This document shows, one piece after another, positions 57,874 to 64,000 of a DNA stretch of 64,000 nt. A program made the translations under genes and the position numbers. Origin of the DNA: Mycolicibacterium wolinskyi (GTDB lineage: Bacteria; Actinomycetota; Actinomycetes; Mycobacteriales; Mycobacteriaceae). Under the pieces are notes generated by a model that did not search any database, was not told the origin of the DNA, and was given only the letters and a program-made list of their open reading frames with translations. The number at the start of each line of letters is the position of its first letter. Position 1 is the stretch's first letter. Where the stretch lies: NCBI RefSeq assembly GCF_002101965.1, contig NZ_LQQA01000035.1:124001-188000 (forward strand), written 5' to 3'.

Positions 57874-59256
57874 ATGACCATCAGCGTGTTCGAGCTCTTC
57901 TCGGTCGGCATCGGGCCGTCGAGCTCGCACACCGTGGGACCGATGCGGGCGGCTGCGCGATTCGCCGAGGATCTCAGCAGGGACGGGCTGATCGGCGAGG
58001 TCGCCGTTGTCGATGTCGATCTGTACGGTTCGCTCGCGGCCACCGGGGGCGGCCACGGCACGATGCCGGCGATCCTGCTGGGTCTTGAGGGGTACCAGCC
58101 GGAGACGATCGAGACCGACGAGATGGAACGCCGCCTGCGGGAACTGCGCACCAGCGGGCGCATCAACCTGGGCGGACGCGTGCCGATTGCGTTGGCGGAG
58201 GACGACATCCGGCTGCATCCGCACACCGTGCTGCCGCGCCACCCGAACGGGATGACCATCACGGCGTACGGCGGCAGCGGTCGCCAGGTGCGATCGGAGA
58301 CGTACTTCTCGGTGGGCGGTGGGTTCGTGGTCAGCGAATCCGAGCCCGAACAGAACCGGAGTGCGTCGCACAACGCATGGTCGTTCGGCTCGGCCGCCGA
58401 ACTGCTCGACCTGGCCGACCGGCACGGCCTGCCGATCAGTGCCGTGATGCTCAATCACGAGATGGTGACGCGGTCTCAGCCCGAAATCCGCGAGCGGCTG
58501 CTACACATCCGCGACGTCATGGTGGCCTGCCAGCGTCGCGGTATCACGCGTGACGGCGACCTGCCCGGAAACCTGCGGGTGCGCCGCCGCGCCCGCGACT
58601 GGTACGAGCGACTCGACGCCGAAGACCCGAACCGGGACCCGGCGTTCGCCGAGGACTGGGTCAACCTCGTGGCGCTCGCGGTGAACGAGGAAAATGCCTC
58701 GGGCGGAAGGATTGTCACGGCACCGACCAACGGCGCCGCCGGCATCATCCCCGCGGTGCTGCACTACGCGCTGCACTACACCGCGGCAGGAAAGTCCGAT
58801 CCGGACGGCACCGCAGTGGCGTTCCTGCTCACCGCCGGGGCCATCGGCTCGCTCTACAAGGAGCGCGCGTCGATCTCCGGCGCCGAGGTCGGATGTCAGG
58901 GCGAGGTCGGCTCGGCCGCGTCGATGGCCGCCGCCGGCCTGGCCGAGATCCTCGGTGGCACACCGCAACAGGTCGAGAACGCCGCCGAGATCGCGATGGA
59001 ACACAGCCTGGGCTTGACGTGCGACCCGATCGGCGGGCTCGTGCAGATCCCGTGCATCGAGCGCAACGCCATCTCGGCGGGCAAGGCCATCAACGCCGCG
59101 CGCATGGCGCTGCGCGGTGACGGGACACACCGGGTGACGCTCGACCAGGTGATCGAAACCATGCGCTGCACCGGGCTGGACATGAGCGCCAAATACAAGG
59201 AGACCTCGACCGGTGGCCTCGCCGTCAACGTGTCGGTGAACCTTGTCGAGTGCTGA
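57874..59256 (+). CDS. sdaA: L-serine ammonia-lyase (serine dehydratase)
   Basis: [4Fe-4S] serine dehydratase of 460 residues that deaminates L-serine to pyruvate. Conserved: SVFELFSVGIGPSSSHTVGPMRAAARFAE at the N-terminus, LPFNGAA-type region TAPTNGAAGIIPAVLHYAL, and cluster cysteines in GCQGEVGSAASMAAAGLAE, EHSLGLTCDPIGGLVQIPCIERNA. A 2-base gap after glyA. It drains serine made from glycine to pyruvate, so the operon can use glycine as carbon and nitrogen source. Confidence 0.94.
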   Translation: MTISVFELFSVGIGPSSSHTVGPMRAAARFAEDLSRDGLIGEVAVVDVDLYGSLAATGGGHGTMPAILLGLEGYQPETIETDEMERRLRELRTSGRINLGGRVPIALAEDDIRLHPHTVLPRHPNGMTITAYGGSGRQVRSETYFSVGGGFVVSESEPEQNRSASHNAWSFGSAAELLDLADRHGLPISAVMLNHEMVTRSQPEIRERLLHIRDVMVACQRRGITRDGDLPGNLRVRRRARDWYERLDAEDPNRDPAFAEDWVNLVALAVNEENASGGRIVTAPTNGAAGIIPAVLHYALHYTAAGKSDPDGTAVAFLLTAGAIGSLYKERASISGAEVGCQGEVGSAASMAAAGLAEILGGTPQQVENAAEIAMEHSLGLTCDPIGGLVQIPCIERNAISAGKAINAARMALRGDGTHRVTLDQVIETMRCTGLDMSAKYKETSTGGLAVNVSVNLVEC

Positions 59257-59278
59257 ATCAGATTGAGGGAGAATCGTA

Positions 59279-60166
59279 GTGAGCAATGAGACGGGTACCG
59301 CGCGGGTTAAGCGTGGTATGGCTGAGATGCTCAAGGGCGGCGTGATCATGGACGTGGTCACTGCGGAGCAGGCTCGCATTGCTGAGGGTGCGGGCGCGGT
59401 GGCGGTGATGGCGTTGGAGCGGGTGCCTGCCGACATCCGCGCCCAGGGCGGGGTGTCGCGCATGAGCGATCCCGACATGATCGAGGGCATCATCGACGCG
59501 GTCACCATCCCGGTGATGGCCAAGGCCCGCATCGGCCATTTCGTGGAGGCCCAGATTCTGCAGAGCTTGGGTGTGGACTATGTCGACGAGTCGGAGGTGT
59601 TGACCCCGGCCGACTACACCAACCACATCGACAAGTGGAAATTCACCGTGCCGTTCGTGTGCGGGGCGACCAATCTGGGTGAGGCGTTGCGCCGGATCAC
59701 CGAGGGCGCGGCGATGATCCGCTCCAAGGGCGAGGCCGGCACCGGCGATGTCTCCAACGCGACGACGCACATGCGCAAGATCGGTGGCGAGATCCGCCGG
59801 CTGACCTCGATGAGCGAGGACGAGCTCTACGTGGCGGCCAAGGAACTCCAGGCACCGTATGAGTTGGTGGCCGAGGTGGCGCGGGCCGGCAAGTTGCCGG
59901 TGACGCTGTTCACCGCCGGTGGCATCGCCACGCCGGCCGATGCGGCGATGATGATGCAGCTCGGCGCCGAGGGGGTGTTCGTCGGGTCGGGGATCTTCAA
60001 ATCCGGCAACCCCGCGCAGCGGGCCGCCGCGATCGTCAAGGCCACCACGTTCTACGACGATCCCGATGTGCTGGCCAAGGTGTCACGCGGTCTGGGCGAG
60101 GCCATGGTCGGCATCAACGTCGAAGAGATCGCCCAGCCCCACCGCCTCGCCGAACGCGGCTGGTAG
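59279..60166 (+). CDS. pdxS: Pyridoxal 5'-phosphate synthase subunit PdxS
   Basis: TIM-barrel PLP synthase of 295 residues. VKRGMAEMLKGGVIMDVVTAEQARIAEGAGAVAVMALERVPADIRAQGGVSRMSDP opens, with KARIGHFVEAQILQSLGVDYVDESEVLTPAD and GEAGTGDVSNATTHMR following; the catalytic lysines are kept. PdxS usually works with the glutaminase PdxT, which is not nearby. The start GTG at 59279 has GAGGGAGA upstream. Codon choice is unlike its neighbours (many gct, cgt, ggt and gtt). GcvP and GlyA both need PLP, which explains its place. Confidence 0.93.
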   Translation: MSNETGTARVKRGMAEMLKGGVIMDVVTAEQARIAEGAGAVAVMALERVPADIRAQGGVSRMSDPDMIEGIIDAVTIPVMAKARIGHFVEAQILQSLGVDYVDESEVLTPADYTNHIDKWKFTVPFVCGATNLGEALRRITEGAAMIRSKGEAGTGDVSNATTHMRKIGGEIRRLTSMSEDELYVAAKELQAPYELVAEVARAGKLPVTLFTAGGIATPADAAMMMQLGAEGVFVGSGIFKSGNPAQRAAAIVKATTFYDDPDVLAKVSRGLGEAMVGINVEEIAQPHRLAERGW

Positions 60167-60169
60167 CCG

Positions 60170-61093
60170 ATGACCGTCATCCCACCGGGCCGCCGCATGC
60201 TGCGGCTGGAGGTCCGTAACGCCGCGACGCCGATCGAACGCAAGCCGCCGTGGCTCAAGACCCGTGTCCGCACCGGCCCCGAGTACCGCGACCTCACCGC
60301 GCTCGTCGAGCGGGAGAACCTGCACACGGTGTGCCAGGAAGCCGGTTGTCCCAACATCTTCGAATGCTGGGAGGCCAGGGAGGCCACGTTCCTGATCGGT
60401 GGTGACCAATGCACGCGGCGCTGCGACTTCTGCCAGATCGACACGGGACGGCCCGCGCCGCTCGATCGCGACGAGCCGCGCCGGGTCGCCGAATCGGTGG
60501 CCACGATGGGATTGCGGTATGCGACCATCACCGGCGTCGCACGTGATGACCTGCCGGACGGCGGCGCGTGGCTGTATGCCGAGACGGTCCGCGAAATCCA
60601 CCGCCGCTGTCCGGGCACCGGGGTGGAACTGCTCATCCCCGACTTCACCGGCCGCCCCGACCAACTCGCCGAGGTATTCGACTCGCGGCCCCAGGTGCTC
60701 GCCCACAACCTCGAAACCGTGCCACGGGTGTTCCGCCGGGTTCGCCCCGGATTCAGCTATGCCCGCTCGCTGCAGGTGATCACCAGTGCTCGGGACGTCG
60801 GACTCATCACGAAGTCCAATCTCATCCTGGGTCTGGGCGAAACACCCGACGAGGCCGTACAAGCGCTGCACGACCTGCACGAGGCGGGTTGCCAATTGGT
60901 GACCATCACGCAGTACCTGCGCCCGAGCCCGCGCCACCATCCGATCGCGCGATGGGTCGCACCGGACGAGTTCACCGAGCTCGGCGGCATCGCCCGAGAC
61001 ATCGGATTCGCCGGTGTGCTGTCCGGTCCACTGGTCCGGTCGTCGTACCGCGCCGGCCAGCTCTACGCCCAAGCCAAGAAGGAGATTTCATGA
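60170..61093 (+). CDS. lipA: Lipoyl synthase
   Basis: Radical-SAM enzyme of 307 residues that inserts two sulfurs into octanoyl-GcvH or other lipoyl proteins. The auxiliary cluster cysteines are in VCQEAGCPNIFECWEARE and the radical-SAM CxxxCxxC is CTRRCDFC. GLIT…NLILGLGETPDEAVQALHDLHEAGC is typical. It follows pdxS by 3 bases and overlaps lpd by four bases (ATGA). In this operon it supplies the GcvH cofactor; a general lipA likely exists elsewhere. Confidence 0.93.
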   Translation: MTVIPPGRRMLRLEVRNAATPIERKPPWLKTRVRTGPEYRDLTALVERENLHTVCQEAGCPNIFECWEAREATFLIGGDQCTRRCDFCQIDTGRPAPLDRDEPRRVAESVATMGLRYATITGVARDDLPDGGAWLYAETVREIHRRCPGTGVELLIPDFTGRPDQLAEVFDSRPQVLAHNLETVPRVFRRVRPGFSYARSLQVITSARDVGLITKSNLILGLGETPDEAVQALHDLHEAGCQLVTITQYLRPSPRHHPIARWVAPDEFTELGGIARDIGFAGVLSGPLVRSSYRAGQLYAQAKKEIS

Positions 61094-62457
61094 CTCGCAC
61101 CTCTGCGGACGTCGTCGTTCTCGGCGGCGGTCCGGGCGGATATGCCACCGCACTGCGCAGCGCCCAGCTGGGGCTTTCGGTGATCCTCGTCGAGGAAGGC
61201 GAGGTCGGTGGGACGTGCCTGCACCGCGGCTGCATCCCGACCAAGGCCCTGCTGCACGCCGCCGAGATTGCTGACAATGCCAGGGCAGCAGCACAATTCG
61301 GGGTGAACGCCACATTCGACGGCGTCGACCCGCAACAGCTGCACGCCTATAAGGACAGCGTGGTCGCGCGCCTACACAAGGGGCTGCAGGCCTTGCTGCC
61401 CGCGCAGGGTGTCACGGTGATCAACGGTCGCGGCCGCCTCACCGGACCGAACACCGTCGACGTCGCCGGCCAGACGGTCACCGGCGGCGCCATCGTGCTT
61501 GCGACCGGCTCCGCACCGAAACCGCTGCCCGGCATCGAGCCCGGTGACCGGGTGATCACCAGCGACGAGGCGCTCGAGCTGCGGTCGATCCCGCGGCGTG
61601 CGGTGATCCTCGGCGGTGGTGTCATCGGCGTCGAATTCGCCAGCCTGTGGGCCTCATTCGGCACCGCGGTCACCGTCGTCGAAGCCGAACCCCGGCTGGT
61701 CCCGCACGAGGACGAGGCCGTCTCCAAGCACCTCGAACGTGCCTTCCGCCGCCGCAAGATCACCGCCAAGACCGGCGTCCGCGTCACCGGTGTCGAGCAG
61801 ACGGACGAGGGCGTGGCAGTCACACTCGAGAACGGCGCTGTGATCGAGGCCGACCTGCTGCTGGTCGCCGTCGGACGCGTACCGCGCACCGACGGGCTGG
61901 AGGCGGCGGGCATCACGCTCGAACGCGGCTTCGTCGTCACCGACGACCGGCTGCGCACGACAGTGCCCACCGTGTACGCCGTCGGTGACATCGTCGCGGG
62001 CACCCAACTCGCGCACCGCGCCTTCCAGCAGGGCATCTTCGTGGCCGAGGTACTCGCGCAACGCAATCCGGACCCGATCGACGAGACCGGCATCCCACGC
62101 GTCACCTACTCGCGCCCCGAGATCGCCTCCGTCGGCCTCACCGAGAACCAGGCGCGGATCCGGTTCGGCGACAACGTCGAGACCGCGAGCCACGATCTCG
62201 CGGGCAACGGTAAGAGCCAGATCCTCAAGACGTCGGGCACGGTCAAACTGGTCCTCGCCCCGTCGGGCGCGGTGGTCGGCATTCATCTGGTCGGCGAACG
62301 CGTCGGCGAGCTGATCGGCGAAGCACAACTGATCTACAACCTGCAGATCAAGCCGGGCGAGGCGGCCAAGTTCGTGCATGCGCACCCGACGCAGAACGAG
62401 GCGCTCGGCGAGGCGCTGATGGCCGCCGCAGGAATGCCGCTGCACGGCCACGGCTGA
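61090..62457 (+). CDS. lpd: Dihydrolipoyl dehydrogenase (L-protein)
   Basis: FAD disulfide oxidoreductase of 455 residues that reoxidises dihydrolipoyl-GcvH with NAD. VVVLGGGPGGYATALRSAQLGLSVILVEEGEVGGTCLHRGCIPTKALLHAAE contains the FAD site and the redox disulfide CLHRGC. The C-terminal dimer domain carries VHAHPTQNEALGEALMAAAG with the catalytic His-Glu. It completes the P-T-H-L set in this run. It is last of the run before a 19-base gap. Confidence 0.93.
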   Translation: MTRTSADVVVLGGGPGGYATALRSAQLGLSVILVEEGEVGGTCLHRGCIPTKALLHAAEIADNARAAAQFGVNATFDGVDPQQLHAYKDSVVARLHKGLQALLPAQGVTVINGRGRLTGPNTVDVAGQTVTGGAIVLATGSAPKPLPGIEPGDRVITSDEALELRSIPRRAVILGGGVIGVEFASLWASFGTAVTVVEAEPRLVPHEDEAVSKHLERAFRRRKITAKTGVRVTGVEQTDEGVAVTLENGAVIEADLLLVAVGRVPRTDGLEAAGITLERGFVVTDDRLRTTVPTVYAVGDIVAGTQLAHRAFQQGIFVAEVLAQRNPDPIDETGIPRVTYSRPEIASVGLTENQARIRFGDNVETASHDLAGNGKSQILKTSGTVKLVLAPSGAVVGIHLVGERVGELIGEAQLIYNLQIKPGEAAKFVHAHPTQNEALGEALMAAAGMPLHGHG

Positions 62458-62476
62458 CCGCATAGATTGGGGCGGC

Positions 62477-62866
62477 ATGATCGATCTCACGGATCTGAAA
62501 CGCCGCATCGTGCACGGCACCCAGCGCCGCATCGTCAATCCTGTCGGCAGGCAGCTACCGATCACCATGCTCGAAACGATCGGCCGCAAGTCCGGTCAAC
62601 CCCGCCACACCGCAGTCGGCGGAAGGGTGATCGACAACCAGTTCTGGATGGTGTCCGAACACGGCGACCGCTCGCACTATGTGCTCAACATCAAGGCGAA
62701 TCCCGCTGTGCGGGTGCGGGTCAACGGCAAGTGGCGCACCGGTGTCGCCCACCTGCTGCCGGACGACGATGCGGTGGCCCGGTTGAAGGAGCTTCCCACG
62801 GTCAACAGCGCGGTGGTCCGGGCCGTGGGCAGCAACCTGCTGACCATCCGCGTAGACCTCGACTGA
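62477..62866 (+). CDS. Deazaflavin (F420)-dependent nitroreductase-family protein
   Basis: Split beta-barrel protein of 129 residues with the Ddn-type signature ITMLETIGRKSGQPRHTAVGGRVIDNQFWMVSEHGDRSHYVLNIKANPAVRVRVNGKWRTGVAHLLP. Mycobacterial members use reduced F420 to reduce quinones or nitro compounds. It is the start of a run of three small genes downstream of lpd, probably independent of the glycine operon. Confidence 0.82.
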   Translation: MIDLTDLKRRIVHGTQRRIVNPVGRQLPITMLETIGRKSGQPRHTAVGGRVIDNQFWMVSEHGDRSHYVLNIKANPAVRVRVNGKWRTGVAHLLPDDDAVARLKELPTVNSAVVRAVGSNLLTIRVDLD

Positions 62867-62867
62867 C

Positions 62868-63200
62868 ATGGCCTTCGACCCCGAACTCGCCGACCGCATA
62901 CGCGAATTGATCGCCACCGAACGCGGCGTCGACGAGAAGCGGATGTTCGGCGGGCTCGCGTTTCTGGTCAACGGCAACATGTCGGTGGCCGCGACCCGCG
63001 AGGGCGGCCTGATGGTGCGGGTGCCGATCGAGGAATCAGCACAACTTCTGCGTCGGGACCATGTCGAGCCGATGGTGATGGGCGGCCGGGAAATGCGCGG
63101 CTGGTTGCGCGTGGGCACCGACGGCCTGAAGACCAAGCGGCAACTACAGGGCTGGGTCACCCGAGGGGTCGGCTTCGCCAAGACGCTGCCGCCCAAGTGA
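62868..63200 (+). CDS. TfoX N-terminal-domain protein
   Basis: Protein of 110 residues matching the TfoX/Sxy N-terminal domain: ELADRIRELIATERGVDEKRMFGGLAFLVNGNMSVAATREGGLMVRVP…MVMGGREMRGWLRVGTDGL…GWVTRGVGFAKTLPPK. The C-terminal helical domain of competence-linked TfoX is missing, as in many actinobacterial relatives of unknown role. It starts 1 base after the preceding stop, so the two are co-transcribed. Confidence 0.82.
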   Translation: MAFDPELADRIRELIATERGVDEKRMFGGLAFLVNGNMSVAATREGGLMVRVPIEESAQLLRRDHVEPMVMGGREMRGWLRVGTDGLKTKRQLQGWVTRGVGFAKTLPPK

Positions 63201-63240
63201 AGAGGTTTCCACCGCAGGGCAGCCGGGTAGGCGCAGTGAC

Positions 63241-63900
63241 ATGTCGACCACGCAGCGGGATCTGGCTCGCCGGCTGCTGAGCGCCGCCGGGCACACCTAC
63301 GCCGAGCAGGCAGGCATCCGGATGGCCGACAAGCCCATGCCGCTGTTCGAACTGCTGGTGCTGTGCATGCTGGCGAGCAAACCGATCGACGCCGGCATCG
63401 CCACCCGGGCCGGCCGCGAACTGTTCCGCAGTGGGCTGCGCACACCACATGCGGTTCTCGACGCCGAGCGGCGCGACATGATCCGGGCCTTCGGCCGCGC
63501 GCATTACGTGCGGTACGACGAAAGCTCGGCCACCCGTCTGACCGACATCGCCGCGACGGTCGACGACCGCTACCGCGGTGACCTGCGGCGGCTCGCCGAC
63601 GCGGCCGACCGCGACACCGCCGCCGCGAGACGACTCCTGAAAGAGTTCAAGGGAATCGGTGACACCGGCGCCGATATTTTCCTGCGCGAGGTACAGGACA
63701 CCTGGACGTGGGTAAGGCCGTTCTTCGACGACCGCGCGCTGGGCGCCGCACGCGACCTCGGGTTGCCCGGCGACCCGGCGGCCTTACAGCGGCTGGCACC
63801 GGGCAAGACGGCGCGGCTGGCAGCGGCCCTGGTCCGTGCGTCGCTGGACGACGAGCTGCGTGCCGCACTGTTGCGACCACCCGCTCACGCCACCGCCTGA
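63241..63900 (+). CDS. HhH-GPD (endonuclease III-like) protein lacking canonical catalytic residues
   Basis: Protein of 219 residues. The region LLKEFKGIGDTGADIFLREVQDTWTWVRPFFDDRAL is a helix-hairpin-helix with the G-x-G-D pattern, as in base-excision glycosylases. Where Nth has a catalytic Lys right after the HhH (GVGRKTA) this protein has Thr (GIGDTGA), and the classical catalytic Asp (VDTH) is replaced by WVRPFFDD. The N-terminal FELLVLCMLASKPIDAGIATRAGRELFRSGL is the usual helical half. It may act only as a DNA-binding or inactive member. Confidence 0.7.
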   Translation: MSTTQRDLARRLLSAAGHTYAEQAGIRMADKPMPLFELLVLCMLASKPIDAGIATRAGRELFRSGLRTPHAVLDAERRDMIRAFGRAHYVRYDESSATRLTDIAATVDDRYRGDLRRLADAADRDTAAARRLLKEFKGIGDTGADIFLREVQDTWTWVRPFFDDRALGAARDLGLPGDPAALQRLAPGKTARLAAALVRASLDDELRAALLRPPAHATA

Positions 63901-63976
63901 GTTCGACCGTTTACCACCATCCGGGCAGAATCGTCATTAACATAGGGGCGCCTGGCAAGAAGGGTGGCACTGGTAC

Positions 63977-64000
63977 ATGCTGACCACGGTACGAAAAGTT
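63977..64000 (+). CDS. Possible gene start truncated by the right edge
   Basis: ATG at 63977 opens a frame MLTTVRKV that runs off the window. AAGAAGGGTGG lies 10-20 bases upstream, and TAACAT at 63938-63943 could be a -10. Too short to judge; it may be a chance start. Confidence 0.3.

Overview
The window is high-GC actinobacterial chromosome and reads as a fast-growing mycobacterium (Mycolicibacterium, close to M. smegmatis). The evidence is a mycolic-acid methyltransferase, an antigen 85C-type mycolyltransferase, a PimC-type mannosyltransferase, the Mpt53/CcdA-like pair, BfrA next to GlnA3, a Lon protease (absent from M. tuberculosis), F420-type oxidoreductases, and many GTG or leaderless starts. 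Homologue names are recalled from family knowledge, not searched. Gene density is high, with many 4-nt ATGA stop/start overlaps. No tRNA, rRNA, insertion sequence, prophage or CRISPR array was seen.

Layout. 0-5.6 kb: lipid methyltransferase, a small GerW-type pair, the secreted thioredoxin-like protein with its CcdA-like membrane partner, an LLM oxidoreductase and small proteins. 5.7-12 kb: membrane glycosyltransferase, cytochrome P450, a FAD monooxygenase divergent from a TetR regulator, a release-factor-like stress protein and a cupredoxin lipoprotein. 12.1-16.1 kb: permease / glutamine-synthetase-like ligase / flavin monooxygenase operon whose last gene carries a one-base frameshift. 16.3-24.6 kb: PimC-like transferase, four tandem 50-nt inverted repeats, a Tat lipoprotein hydrolase, SDR, amidohydrolase, and a glnA3-type unit. 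24.7-28.5 kb: a large drug exporter, bacterioferritin, and a divergent unit of an internally duplicated unknown protein plus bacterioferritin-associated ferredoxin. 28.5-37.5 kb: lipid-type enzymes with KstR-like palindromes, FUSC protein, TPR protein, deaminase and GH13 enzyme. 37.6-46 kb: degenerate class III cyclase coupled to an MscS channel with a cyclic-nucleotide domain, fbpC, a quinone oxidoreductase and lon with a HAIR-like element. 46-50 kb: PucR regulator, MFS transporter, ureohydrolase.

50-62.5 kb is the most coherent system. Two separate tandem glycine riboswitches precede, first, a CycA-type glycine/D-alanine/D-serine permease and, second, an eight-gene run gcvP-gcvT-gcvH-glyA-sdaA-pdxS-lipA-lpd. 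This run encodes all four glycine-cleavage proteins (P, T, H, L), the serine/glycine interconverting and serine-deaminating enzymes, and makers of two required cofactors (PLP by PdxS, lipoate by LipA). Glycine sensing therefore appears to govern uptake, catabolism and cofactor supply together. The window ends with three small genes (deazaflavin reductase-like, TfoX-like, HhH glycosylase-like) and a possible gene start running off the edge.
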